Part shown: positions 34,487-43,408 of the stretch, in pieces
Layout: each line of letters starts with the position of its first letter
How positions within the stretch are numbered: the first letter of the stretch is position 1
Assembly (NCBI GenBank): GCA_022821905.1
Contig: JAJECS010000006.1
Coordinates: forward strand, 124,001-188,000
Origin: Chloroflexota bacterium
Lineage (GTDB): Bacteria > Chloroflexota > UBA11872
Direction of reading: 5' to 3'
Length of the DNA stretch: 64,000 nucleotides
Program-made: the position numbers and the translations under genes
The notes under the pieces: model-generated
What the model was told of the DNA's origin: nothing
Databases searched by the model: none
Seen by the model: the letters and a program-made list of their open reading frames with translations, nothing else

Positions 34487-35656
34487 ATGACTGACATCAA
34501 CACATTCGCCGAGCTGCGCGAGGCACTGCCGGCTCTGCGGCACTACCGCTGCCTGAATTCCGGCGGCGTGGCGCCCACGCCGCAAGTCACCCTGGATCTA
34601 CAGCAAGCCTTCTACGACCGCGAAGCGGCGATGACCACCACCAATCCCGAGCTGTACCAGGTCTACACCGCCGAACTGGCCGCGCTGCGCGAGGAGATTG
34701 CGGCGCTGATTGGAGCGGACTCGGAGGAGATCGCCCTGATTCGCGCCATCTCGGAAGCCATCTCGTGGGTTGCCGCCGCGCTTGAGTTGCAGCGGGGCGA
34801 CCGGGTGCTTCTCACCGCAGAGGAGCACCCCAGCGGCTATCTGCCCTGGCTCACGCTGCGGGATCGCCTGGGTCTGGAATTGGTCGCGATCGACGTCGAC
34901 GGCGACGACGACGCGTTCCTGCGGGACCTGGAGTCTGCGCTGACGGCCAATACGCGTGCGATCTGCCTGAGCCACGTCACCACCGAGCGCGGCATCGTGC
35001 TGCCGGTCGACGAAGTCTCCGCGATGGCCCGGGAACGCGGAATCGTGACCGTCGTGGATGCCGCGCAGTCATTCGGCGCCTGTCCCACCGACGTGCGCCA
35101 GCTTGGCTGCGATGTGATGGCCTTCCCGTCCTTCAAGTGGAGCATGGGCCCCTACGGCATCGGCGCCATGTATGTCCGCCGCGAAGCTCAGGAGCGCTTG
35201 CAACCGTCGGGAAGCGGCGGAGGGGCGGTGACCGAGGCTGAGTTTCCTCCGGGTAGCTTTCGTCTACACCCCACGGCGGAGCGCTACGAGTTCGGCGCTC
35301 GGCCCTACGCGCTCTACGCCGCCTGGCGCGCCTCGATACAGCTGGTGAATGACCTGGGTTTGGAAGCCATCCAGCAGCGCAGCGCGGAGCTCGCCGCCGA
35401 TGCCCGGCGAGTCTTCAGCGGTGTGCCGGGAGCCCGCATCAAGACGCCCGACCAGGGCGCCGCGCGCTCGGGAATCTTCACCCTCGGCTTGGAAGGGGCG
35501 CCGGGAACGCCGCTGGCCGAGCACTGCCTCAAGACTCACCGCATTCTGTGCCGCGCCGCGTACGGCCTGACCGCCGTGCGCTTTTCTTTCCATGCGTTCA
35601 ATGACGCCTCGGACATTCAAGCCGCCGCGAATGCCCTGGAGGACTTCGCGGCCTAG
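34487..35656 (+). CDS. class V aminotransferase-fold PLP enzyme
   Basis: This 389-residue PLP protein of the NifS/class V type has the N-terminal Gly-rich entry LNSGGVAPTPQVTLDL. Cofactor contacts are EISWVAAA-type helix residues after ALIRAISEA, TVVDAAQSFGACP (the PLP-pyridine Asp) and the Schiff-base Lys in SFKWSMGPYGIGAMY. The C-terminal RFSFHAFNDASDI is also typical. It could be an isopenicillin-N-epimerase-like or cysteine-desulfurase-like enzyme. The active-site Cys loop of desulfurases is not obvious. It is a single gene divergent from the lipoprotein gene. Confidence 0.87.
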   Translation: MTDINTFAELREALPALRHYRCLNSGGVAPTPQVTLDLQQAFYDREAAMTTTNPELYQVYTAELAALREEIAALIGADSEEIALIRAISEAISWVAAALELQRGDRVLLTAEEHPSGYLPWLTLRDRLGLELVAIDVDGDDDAFLRDLESALTANTRAICLSHVTTERGIVLPVDEVSAMARERGIVTVVDAAQSFGACPTDVRQLGCDVMAFPSFKWSMGPYGIGAMYVRREAQERLQPSGSGGGAVTEAEFPPGSFRLHPTAERYEFGARPYALYAAWRASIQLVNDLGLEAIQQRSAELAADARRVFSGVPGARIKTPDQGAARSGIFTLGLEGAPGTPLAEHCLKTHRILCRAAYGLTAVRFSFHAFNDASDIQAAANALEDFAA

Positions 35657-35976
35657 TCACGGCGACGCAAGGTCGGTTGTCCCGAGTGCAGAGTGCTTGC
35701 GCTTTGCGATGACAACGGAGGCTCCGCGACAGCTCAGTTCAATGCCGAATCGATCTCGTCATGGAACATGGAAATAGTGTCTAGCATCCGGTGATCGGCG
35801 TGCCGGCATGCCCGGCTCCAGCTGACTGGCGGGACTCGGACCAGGCCTGTGGAGGTGGCGGACGCCATCGCAACATGGCGCTATGTTGTCGGTCGAAACG
35901 CTGGCAACAACAGCCTGTGCTATGTTGCTCGCAACTGAGTTAGCTGTGAGCGGACGAAGACGTTTGGAAGAATGGA
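35657..35976. other. 320-bp gap entering the lower-GC segment
   Basis: No gene is supported. A short inverted repeat, CAACAT at 35871-35876 and ATGTTG at 35883-35888 with a 6-bp spacer, lies about 90 bp before the small ORF, and CTATGTTG recurs once more at about 35920. It could be an operator, but the evidence is weak. Base composition turns noticeably more AT-rich from here. Confidence 0.3.
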
Positions 35977-36237
35977 ATGGGCACTTATTCGAAGCTGACT
36001 TCTGAGACTGAAAAGCCAGGGATTGCGCAACGAGCCGCACAAATTCTAGTGAGGATATTGGGTTTAGTAGGGAAAGTAGTATGGTCGGTTGTTCGATCTA
36101 TATTCCGTATGGTAGTCGAAGCAGGGTTTGGATACAATAAGGCTGAAGACATGGTGCATTCTGACAGGGCTCGGTGGCGGCAACAAAGAAGTATGACGCG
36201 CGCGAAACGACGACAGCCGCCCGGTGGACCCTACTAG
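35977..36237 (+). CDS. small hypothetical protein, 86 aa
   Basis: This is an 86-residue basic protein I do not recognise. A hydrophobic or amphipathic helix spans about residues 20-48 (QILVRILGLVGKVVWSVVRS and onward), so it may associate with the membrane. The C-terminus is Arg/Gln-rich. GGAAGAATGGA precedes the ATG and supports translation. It lies in a lower-GC stretch upstream of the permease fusion on the same strand, with 372 bp between them. It may be an accessory gene of that locus. Confidence 0.45.
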   Translation: MGTYSKLTSETEKPGIAQRAAQILVRILGLVGKVVWSVVRSIFRMVVEAGFGYNKAEDMVHSDRARWRQQRSMTRAKRRQPPGGPY

Positions 36238-36609
36238 CCGCTACAGAGCGAACCTCAATGTCGTCTATGCAGATGGATTGCTCGAGATCGAACCGTGAGA
36301 TCGAGCCAGATGTTATCCGAAGGGGCAGTTGAGTCTACGCAGCGTTGGACTGCGGCGGTAAGTCAGGAGTCTAACTTAGACTGAACCGGCACACTGCTTG
36401 CCGCGAATTATCCGGCTGAGTTGGTTGAATTACGCATAGAGACTGGGACAGAATGCAGGCCTAACACCATCGCCGACTGGCAAGTCCGGCTTACGCCAGC
36501 GTCGTCGCCCGTGACTCCCGGATTGTGGCGAAGCGAGCCCGTGCCGGTTGCCGTAAGGACCGAGTCATGGCGGGCGAATACTGATACCATTCGCCGGAGT
36601 TCAGGAAGC
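36238..36609. other. 372-bp gap before the permease fusion
   Basis: No gene is seen. The permease frame is open back to 36421, but the codons before 36610 give no hydrophobic or conserved sequence. The region is AT-richer than the window as a whole. Confidence 0.3.
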
Positions 36610-38385
36610 GTGGCGGAGCTTTCTGGGCGCAGCGTCACGCCCGATGTATTGAGCTGGATGAGCAGTATGCGGTACGAGCCGGCCGATAAGCCCCCCTTGC
36701 GGCGGGCGATTGGTGCGGCTCTTCTTATATTCGTGCCAAATACCATCAGCATCATCCTGCTCACCACCTTCGTTGTTCGGGCTTCCGGCGAGTCGGATGG
36801 CTACCTGGCCTGGGTCACATTCACCGGGCTGGCAATTTCCGGCCTAAGCATGATTCTGCATGCCTTCCCGTTTCGGTATCTGGGCTCGGGAGGCCTCGTT
36901 GTCACGAACTTGAACGTCCCGCTGCTGGCAATGTCGGTATTGGCGCTTGCCGAGGGAGGTCCCGGCCTGCTGGCAACCCTGGTCATAGCGACGACGCTGC
37001 TGCAGTTCGTCCTTGTCTCGCGCCTCGCGTCACTCAGGCGAATATTCACGCCGACGGTAAGCGGAATCATCATTATGCTCGTGGCAGTCTCCGCGGTGCC
37101 GTTCTTTGTGGATCGCACGATCAGCCAATCGCAGGGCCAATCGGCCTTGGTGATCGTGCCAGGGATCGTGGCCATCTTCGCCGGTCTTTGGGGAGCCTTG
37201 CAATCCTCGGAGGCGCGACGGATGTGGACGTTGCCGGTTGCCGTAGCGGTTGGATTGGCGGTGGCCGTTCCCCTGGGACTGTATGACGCCAGGCAGATTG
37301 TCGACGCACCGTGGCTGAGCATCACCGACATTCAATGGCCGGGATGGAACCTTGATTTCGGTCTGCAGTTTTGGTCGTTGCTACCGGCATTTCTCGTGGT
37401 GAAGCTCACGGCGTTCCTCAAAGTTGTAGGCGATCTCTCAATAATTCACCGGGCGTCATACCGAAATCCGGTCGCCTTGGACTTCCGGAAAATCCAGAGC
37501 GGGCTAAACCTATATGGTGCGAGCACCTTGTTGACGGGACTAGTGGCGACACTGCCGGTAGCCGCGCCGTGGTCTTCGACGGCAGTCTATATTGGTTTCA
37601 CAGGGATTGCGGCTCGAAGTGTTGGAATATGTCTAGGGCTCCTAACGATAATGGTTGCTCCACTTGGCAAGGTGGTTGCCATTCTGTCTGCGACACCAAA
37701 TGCTGTTGTAACAGCGGTATTTGTGATTATATTTGGTCTCCTATTTATTGAAGGGTCCAAATCAGTATTCACGACGCCATTGAATTCTAGAAAGGCTGTC
37801 ATTGTTGGCGTTTCCATGGTGTTGGGCATATCTGCCGGGAGCTTTGGGCAGTTGAGCGATGGTATTCTGGGCGATTTTCTTGGCAATACCATAATCGTAG
37901 GTGCCGTTACGGCAATCGGCATGACGGTGACGACAGGATTCAGAGGGTTTTGGCGGAGGCGGCTGGATGTCAGTCTGTCCCTTTCATCTCTGGACAGTCT
38001 GCGAGAATTCCTGGATAGATTTGCGTCCAGATACGGTTGGGATGACTCGGCGAAGATGCGCTTGAACTTGGCCGTGGAGGAGGTGATTCTTACGCTCTTG
38101 GACCAACATGATGAACACGAGTCGGCGCATACTCGCCGGTTGACAGCTGCAGTGCACGCCGATGGCGATACCGCTGAGGTCGAGTTGATCGTCTATTCGG
38201 GTGAAGATACTGAGGAAAATATTGAGGATCAGATTTCGTTGATGGGCGATCAGATCGCCCCGGACGACTCCCAGCAACTGTCGACAAGGATCCTGCGGCA
38301 TTTTGCATCAGCTGTGCATCACCGGAAATACTATGGGGTGGATATTGTGACTTGTCGTGTTGAGAAGAATGTCCTTGGAACCTGA
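36610..38385 (+). CDS. NCS2-like (xanthine/uracil) permease fused to a GHKL-like ATP-binding domain
   Basis: This protein is about 591 residues from GTG 36610; ATG 36658 is an alternative. Residues about 31-445 hold 12 or more membrane helices. The second half reads like NCS2/SLC23 permeases: GASTLLTGLVATLPVAAPWS, TGIAARSVGICLGLL, AILSATPNAVVTAV and LNSRKAVIVGVSM. The NCS2 substrate signature (SENVG type) is replaced by WSSTAVYIG. Residues about 453-586 form a cytoplasmic domain resembling RsbW/HATPase_c_2: LDSLREFLDRFASRYGWDDS, RLNLAVEEVILTLLD, and LSTRILRHFASAVHHRKYYG. The N-box Asn and G1 glycines are not evident. Base composition is lower in GC than the neighbours. Confidence 0.75.
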   Translation: MAELSGRSVTPDVLSWMSSMRYEPADKPPLRRAIGAALLIFVPNTISIILLTTFVVRASGESDGYLAWVTFTGLAISGLSMILHAFPFRYLGSGGLVVTNLNVPLLAMSVLALAEGGPGLLATLVIATTLLQFVLVSRLASLRRIFTPTVSGIIIMLVAVSAVPFFVDRTISQSQGQSALVIVPGIVAIFAGLWGALQSSEARRMWTLPVAVAVGLAVAVPLGLYDARQIVDAPWLSITDIQWPGWNLDFGLQFWSLLPAFLVVKLTAFLKVVGDLSIIHRASYRNPVALDFRKIQSGLNLYGASTLLTGLVATLPVAAPWSSTAVYIGFTGIAARSVGICLGLLTIMVAPLGKVVAILSATPNAVVTAVFVIIFGLLFIEGSKSVFTTPLNSRKAVIVGVSMVLGISAGSFGQLSDGILGDFLGNTIIVGAVTAIGMTVTTGFRGFWRRRLDVSLSLSSLDSLREFLDRFASRYGWDDSAKMRLNLAVEEVILTLLDQHDEHESAHTRRLTAAVHADGDTAEVELIVYSGEDTEENIEDQISLMGDQIAPDDSQQLSTRILRHFASAVHHRKYYGVDIVTCRVEKNVLGT

Positions 38386-38705
38386 GCACCACCGCTGGCA
38401 GGCGCTGGCCACGTAGCTGTTCGATGCCGCGCTGTTTTCCGCGTCGCGTCTTGCTGGTTCCGGCGGATGGTTATCTGGGTTGCGGGAATGTCTAAGGTCG
38501 TGAGGTCCAGAGAGGTCGGTCGCGCTTAGGCGCCCGGCTGTCGGTCAGTTCCAGATTCCTGTAGGGCTCATTGCGTGCCGAATCCGGCAAACACCTGAGC
38601 GATCTGGAGACTCATGCGGTGGCGAAAGAAAGCATGGCCGGCGGAATTCTCCGCCGGCCATGCTCTCAACCGGTCGCCCGCCGTTGGCGAGCTTCCGCCT
38701 AGCCG
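38386..38705. terminator. bidirectional hairpin in the gap between convergent genes
   Basis: GCATGGCCGGCGGA at 38632-38645 pairs perfectly with 38650-38663 around the 4-nt loop ATTC. It lies between the permease fusion and the convergent Cache gene and probably terminates both. No further feature is seen in this 320-bp gap. Confidence 0.65.
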
Positions 38706-40655
38706 CTACTCATCGTCGAAGTACGCCGACCCGAAGACCAGCCCGTCGTGCCGTATCACCCACGCGTGCGCGGCGCTGCCCGTGCCCTGAGCCGAAGGAC
38801 GCAGGATGTGGATCCACCGTCCCTCCTCGGTCACATCGGCTATCTGTTCGCCGTAGTTGAAGACCACGCCGTCGAGTCCGCGCGCCCTCACCAGCTTCAC
38901 GTCCGTGCCGATGCGTTGCGGCAGCAGCGGATGCACCAGGTAGAGGTCGTTCGCGTCGATGAGGAATAGGAACGTCGCCCCGTCAAAGCTCTCTCGGCTG
39001 TTGTAGTGGGCAACCGTCGCCTCCAGGCCGTCGCTCTCGTAGCGATCGATCGCCGCCTGCACGTAGGCCATCGTGTGCGCCTCGGGATCCTCGGCCGTCG
39101 GGTAATAGCCCGAGGCGAAGATCCGTCCGTCGTGTCGGATGGCGAAGCTGACCTTCGGAGCTTCCGTCAGCGTCACCGGGTGGGGCCACAGGTACTCGAC
39201 CCAGATTCCCTCCTCGGTCGCCTCCGCGATCGCCTTGCCAAGCTCATAGCCGTCGGACCCGACGACATCCTTGATGTCGGTGCCGATTAGCCGCGGGAAG
39301 AGCGGATGGACGAAGTAGATGTCGTTCTCATCCATCGCGAAGAGATAGAACTGCCCTTCGAAGGCCGCCGTGCTGTTGTAGTAGTTCGTCATGGACTCCA
39401 GGCCGTCGCGCTCGTAGCGCTCGATCGCCGCCTGCACGTACGCCACGGTGTACTCACGCGGGTCGGCGTTGAGCCAGGCTGGCGGCTCGGCCATGGGGTC
39501 CGGCGTGTAGTACCCGGAGGCAAAGATCAGCCCCTCGTGTCGCACGACCCAGGTGGTCTTGGGCTCTTCACGACCCGTCACCGGGTTGGGCCACAAGTAT
39601 TCGACCCAATGGCCCTCCGCGGTGGCCTTGGCGATTTCGATGCCGAGTTCGTAGCCGTTCGATCCGACCACGTCCTTCACGTCCGACCCGATCAGATGGG
39701 GGAAGATCGGGTGGGCGAGATAGATGTCGTCGGCGTCCATCAGGAACAGGTACAGCTCGCCGTCCACGCTTTCGCGGCTGTTGTAGAAGTCGATCGTCGC
39801 GTCCAGGCCCTCCGTGCGGTAGTGCCCAATCGCGTTGCTCACGTACTCCCGAATAATCTCCGCGAGGCCCGCTCGGACCGAAAAGTGTCCCGAACCAAAG
39901 ACGATGCCCTCGTGAGTCACGAAGTAGCTTCGCTTGGGTTCTCGCTGGCCGGTCACGGGATTCGTCTGGAGGTGATTGATCCACCCACCGCTTTCGGGCC
40001 CCTCGCGGACAAGCCGCGCCAGAGAGTGATTGGGCGGCAACGTCACCCCCACCAGGTTGCGGAAGATCGGTGCGGCCAAGAGGGTCAAGGTCTCCCGGTC
40101 GATCATGAGCAGTGAGCGGTCGCCCTCGATGCTCGCCTCGCTGTTGTAGAAGGCGACGGTGGCGTCCAGACCGTCCGCGTCGTACTTGGCGATGGCCGCC
40201 GAAACATACGCAAACGTCTCGGCGTCCGCCTCAGCGTCGGCGCCCACGGCAATTGCCGCCGGTTCCCAGGCAAACCGCTCGATGCTCAGCCGCTGCTGCA
40301 AGCCCCGCGGACCGCTCACCCAGGTCTGGTAGCCATTGGTGAAGCCGGTCCAATTGTTCGCCTTGTGCCAGAGAAGCGTCCCGCCCGTGGTCTGCTGGCG
40401 CGTGATGCCGTCGCTCGGATCGTGATTCTCGTTCTCCAGGCAATCGCCAACGGCGTCTGGAAGCGCGGCCTGAAGCGCCTCGAAGCCAAGAACGAATTGG
40501 CAGTCATGGTGGCCCGCCGAGGCCCGTCCGGCGCCAAACGCCGTGAATGCCAAGGCGAGCAACGCCGCGACGGCTGCCATGGCCATCAAGCGCAGCGCCG
40601 CCTGGGCGCTAGCCGGCGTGAAATTTGCGGCGACTGACCCCTTCGTCGGCACCAT
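38706..40655 (-). CDS. secreted protein with four tandem Cache-like domains
   Basis: This protein is about 649 residues. A signal peptide (LMAMAAVAALLALAFTAFGA to ASA) precedes a roughly 85-residue module with two Cys (DCQFVLGFEALQAAL, then RQQTTGGTLLWHKANNWTGF). Four homologous units of about 120 residues follow. They contain AAIxxYxxDGLxATVxxYNS, a xxLFLMDADDIYLAHPIFP core, and a xxWVEYLWPNPVTG-x-EPK and HEGLIFASGYY end. This is the single-Cache (sCache_2) pattern normally found once in chemoreceptors. No C-terminal membrane or signalling domain is present, so it is an extracytoplasmic binding protein. The start chosen is ATG 40655, which has GAGAGGGGA upstream. Confidence 0.85.
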   Translation of the reverse strand: MVPTKGSVAANFTPASAQAALRLMAMAAVAALLALAFTAFGAGRASAGHHDCQFVLGFEALQAALPDAVGDCLENENHDPSDGITRQQTTGGTLLWHKANNWTGFTNGYQTWVSGPRGLQQRLSIERFAWEPAAIAVGADAEADAETFAYVSAAIAKYDADGLDATVAFYNSEASIEGDRSLLMIDRETLTLLAAPIFRNLVGVTLPPNHSLARLVREGPESGGWINHLQTNPVTGQREPKRSYFVTHEGIVFGSGHFSVRAGLAEIIREYVSNAIGHYRTEGLDATIDFYNSRESVDGELYLFLMDADDIYLAHPIFPHLIGSDVKDVVGSNGYELGIEIAKATAEGHWVEYLWPNPVTGREEPKTTWVVRHEGLIFASGYYTPDPMAEPPAWLNADPREYTVAYVQAAIERYERDGLESMTNYYNSTAAFEGQFYLFAMDENDIYFVHPLFPRLIGTDIKDVVGSDGYELGKAIAEATEEGIWVEYLWPHPVTLTEAPKVSFAIRHDGRIFASGYYPTAEDPEAHTMAYVQAAIDRYESDGLEATVAHYNSRESFDGATFLFLIDANDLYLVHPLLPQRIGTDVKLVRARGLDGVVFNYGEQIADVTEEGRWIHILRPSAQGTGSAAHAWVIRHDGLVFGSAYFDDE

Positions 40656-40878
40656 GCTCGAATCCCCTCTCAGCAACTCTCGTCAGGCTGCTCTCGCCCG
40701 CAGCGGATGCGGTCGCCAGAGTACAACAGCTACGAGTTCTCAATGGACCTACGCCGGTGATCGATGCCGATCGGTTCGAGTCGTTGGCGTGCACCTCCGC
40801 TGCCGCCCACCTGTCGGAGCCCGCTATCCTCGCCTGCGCCCGGGGGAATCGATCGGGCTGTCCGCGAAAGAGAACGCC

Positions 40879-41901
40879 ATGACGACTGAATCGTGGGTCG
40901 CGAGCGACGGGGCCCGCCGCCTATTCGACAACGCCGTGGTAGTCGACGGCCTCGACACCAGCAACTGGGGCGAGGAGCAGATTTTCCGCGACCTGCGAGA
41001 CGGCGGCGTCACGGCCGTCAACGCCACCTGCGCGATTTGGGAAGGCTTCGAGGAAGCCCTCAACAACATCACCGCGTGGCTGCGCTGGTTCGATGACTAC
41101 GCGGACTACATTCGACCGGTGCGGCGCGTGGCGGACATTCACGCGGCCAAGTCCGAGGGGCGCACGGGCATCATCGTGGGCTGGCAGAACGCGGCCCCGG
41201 TCGGCAATGACGTGCGGCGCTTCCAACTCTTCCACGCGCTTGGAGTGCGTGTCATCCAACTGACCTACAACGAGCGGAACCTCTTCGGGAACGGCTGCTG
41301 GGAGCGACATGACGACGGCCTGAGCGTCCTCGGCCTGGCGGCGATTCGCGAAATGAACCGCCTAGGCATCCTGATCGACCTCTCGCACGTGGGCGACCGC
41401 ACGGTGCTCGAGACGATCGAGCACTCCGAGCAGCCGGTGGCCTTCACCCACGCCAACGCGCGGTCCCAGACGGACTATCCGCGGAACAAGACCGATGAGG
41501 CGATCCGCGCGCTCACCGGCCGCGGCGGCGTGGTCGGCGCCAATGCGTTTCCCGCTCACCATCGCCACGGCTATGCGTCCACGCTCGACGACTACCTGGA
41601 CGCGATCGACTACCTGGTGGACATGGTTGGCGACGACCAGGTGGCAATCGGCACGGATTTCTGCATGGGCCGGTCGCTTGAGTGGTTTGACTGGATTGGG
41701 GCGTCGCATGGCCGCGAGCCGTTCCTCTCCTCGGGCGACGTGCCGCAACCGTTTCGCCTCCTGAACGGCTTCGCCAATCCCCTGGAATTCGTGAACGTGG
41801 CCGAGGGCTTGCTGCGGCGTGGCTACAGCGAAGACGCGGCGCGCAAGATTCTGGGCGGGAATTGGCTGCGGCTGTTTGGCGAGGTCTGGCGCGACGATTG
41901 A
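40879..41901 (+). CDS. M19 (renal dipeptidase) family protein with altered metal site
   Basis: This 340-residue protein is of the amidohydrolase-like M19 family. Conserved segments are RVIQLTYNERNLFGNGCWER, LIDLSHVGDRTV (metal His), PVAFTHANARS (second His) and QVAIGTDFCMG (Asp). The N-terminal H-x-D of the family is replaced, because VVDGLDTSNW has Leu where His is expected. The bridging Glu region reads GWQNAAPVG. Other M19 subgroup members also have QN here, so it may be a non-dipeptidase branch. ATG 40879 gives the usual length. It is divergent from the Cache gene. Confidence 0.85.
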   Translation: MTTESWVASDGARRLFDNAVVVDGLDTSNWGEEQIFRDLRDGGVTAVNATCAIWEGFEEALNNITAWLRWFDDYADYIRPVRRVADIHAAKSEGRTGIIVGWQNAAPVGNDVRRFQLFHALGVRVIQLTYNERNLFGNGCWERHDDGLSVLGLAAIREMNRLGILIDLSHVGDRTVLETIEHSEQPVAFTHANARSQTDYPRNKTDEAIRALTGRGGVVGANAFPAHHRHGYASTLDDYLDAIDYLVDMVGDDQVAIGTDFCMGRSLEWFDWIGASHGREPFLSSGDVPQPFRLLNGFANPLEFVNVAEGLLRRGYSEDAARKILGGNWLRLFGEVWRDD

Positions 41902-41923
41902 GCGCCGGTGAGACGCCGTGGCG

Positions 41924-43066
41924 CTACCAGTGCCCGTCCATGGCTACCGGTTCGCGGTCGAGGCGAAAGCGGGTCAGGTCCCAGCGGGTCGCGCCGCGCG
42001 CGGCCAGGTCCGCCAGAATTTGGCCGATCAGGATGCCGAACTTGAATCCGTGTCCTGAGAATCCCGCCGCCACGATGGCGTTCTCTCGATCCGGCAAACG
42101 GTCGATCACGAAGTCGGTGTCGGGCGTCATCGAATAGGTGCAGGTCTTGCTGTAGACCACCTCGGCCTCGGCGAGCTCCGGCATGTGGCGGCGCAGGAAG
42201 TCCCGCAGCTTCGCCAGCGCTTCCGGGTCGTCGTGCTCGCGCTCGCGGTCGGGATCGAACGGCGCGCCGATGGTGTCGTCCGCCACCTTCACGCAGCCGC
42301 GCCAATGCACCGGGAACCCGTAGAAGCTCGTGTCCATCACGAAGAACGGCGGCAGTCGCGGGTACGAATAGGCGTCGCGCTCCGGGGGCGTGAGGTAGTG
42401 GAGCCGTTCGGCCGTGGAGCGAATGGGGATCGACAAGTCGGGTAGCAGCCGCGGGGTCCAGGGTCCGGCGGCAATCACGAAGACATCGGCCTCGAACGCG
42501 CGCCCATCTCGCGTGATTGCGCGCGCGATGCGCCCCCCTGACTCGTGCAACTCCGTGACCTCGGCGCCGGTCTGCACGTCGGCGCCAAGGTCCGCGGCCG
42601 CTTCGGCAAGCGCCTGGGTCGCGGACCTTGCGGCGACATAGCCGCCAAGGCCCTCCAGCAGGTACCCGGAGTCGACGTTCGCGAACTGGGGATACCGGTG
42701 CCGCACCTCGCCCGAGTCCAACCACTGCGGCTCGTAGCCGAGCTCGAGCAGCCCCTCGTAGCCCTCCATGAACGGCGGAGTGTCGGGCTGGGCCTGCAAG
42801 GCGAGGGCGCCCTGCTCGCGATAGAAGCTGGTTCCCATCCGGCGGTCGAACTCCTTCCAGAGCTCGACCGCGGCGGCGACCATCTCCGTGTAGAGCGTCT
42901 GCCCGCGGTACTGATAGCGCACCATGCGCGACTCGTCGGCGGATGACGCCCGCACGTGGCCGGGGCTGTACGTCTCGAGCAACGCCACGCGCTTGCCCGC
43001 CCGGCTGAGCCAATACGCCGTTGCGCTGCCCATCACCCCCGCGCCGACGATTACGACGTCATACAT
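41924..43066 (-). CDS. N-methyl amino acid oxidase (monomeric sarcosine oxidase/SolA type)
   Basis: This 380-residue FAD enzyme of the DAO family starts with the Rossmann motif VVIVGAGVMGSATAYWLSRA and the ribose-binding LLETYSPGHVRAS. C309 in SKTCTYSMTPDTDFVID is the residue that covalently holds FAD 8-methyl in monomeric sarcosine oxidase and N-methyltryptophan oxidase. The C-terminal VAAGFSGHGFKFGILIGQ is the typical FAD-binding end. The reaction is oxidative demethylation of a secondary amine to formaldehyde, H2O2 and the amine. The exact substrate is not determined. It is convergent with the M19 gene. Confidence 0.92.
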   Translation of the reverse strand: MYDVVIVGAGVMGSATAYWLSRAGKRVALLETYSPGHVRASSADESRMVRYQYRGQTLYTEMVAAAVELWKEFDRRMGTSFYREQGALALQAQPDTPPFMEGYEGLLELGYEPQWLDSGEVRHRYPQFANVDSGYLLEGLGGYVAARSATQALAEAAADLGADVQTGAEVTELHESGGRIARAITRDGRAFEADVFVIAAGPWTPRLLPDLSIPIRSTAERLHYLTPPERDAYSYPRLPPFFVMDTSFYGFPVHWRGCVKVADDTIGAPFDPDREREHDDPEALAKLRDFLRRHMPELAEAEVVYSKTCTYSMTPDTDFVIDRLPDRENAIVAAGFSGHGFKFGILIGQILADLAARGATRWDLTRFRLDREPVAMDGHW

Positions 43067-43078
43067 GGGTGACGCCGG

Positions 43079-43162
43079 TCAGCCTTGTGCGGCCCAGGGG
43101 TCAATCACGTCGGCACCGCAGTGCTCGAAAAGGGGCCGATGTCTTGCGTGGTGGCCACCGAC
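43079..43162 (-). pseudogene. C-terminal stub of a PIN-domain (FitB/VapC-like) toxin
   Basis: Directly downstream of the antitoxin-like frame, one minus-strand frame reads ARHRPLFEHCGADVIDPWAA and stops at 43079-43081. This matches the end of FitB/VapC toxins (ATRNVRHFEHTGVEVINPW type). All four catalytic acids lie in the missing part, so the toxin is lost by internal deletion. Confidence 0.5.
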
Positions 43163-43408
43163 TCACTCGAAACTGGGCGGCGGGCCCATCGGCTCGCGGG
43201 GCGGCAGATCGAGCTCGACGCCTCCTAGCGGGGCGAATCGTGCCCGAATGGCTTGGGCGATATTCGTGCTCGGCGCCGACGCACTGTCCGGCGACGCCTG
43301 AAAGACGCCCTGCAACGCGAGCTCCTTGAGCCTGCCGGGCCGAGAGACCCGGGGGCGCAGACGGCGCCTGAGCCCGTCGATCAGGTGGCGCATGACGACG
43401 ATCTTCAT
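43163..43408 (-). CDS. FitA-like antitoxin, degenerate
   Basis: This 81-residue frame begins at ATG 43408 (MKIVVMRHLIDGLRRRLRPR). It ends with RARFAPLGGVELDLPPREPM and GPPPSFE, which matches the C-terminal tail of FitA-type ribbon-helix-helix antitoxins. The middle of the helix-turn region looks rearranged (SRPGRLKELALQGVFQ), so the DNA-binding part may be damaged. Its toxin partner survives only as a stub just downstream. It is probably a dying toxin-antitoxin locus. Confidence 0.45.
   Translation of the reverse strand: MKIVVMRHLIDGLRRRLRPRVSRPGRLKELALQGVFQASPDSASAPSTNIAQAIRARFAPLGGVELDLPPREPMGPPPSFE

Noticed and set aside
38632..38663. Integron attC or phage att site
   Set aside because: It is a simple perfect palindrome between convergent genes with no integrase or cassette; a terminator explains it.
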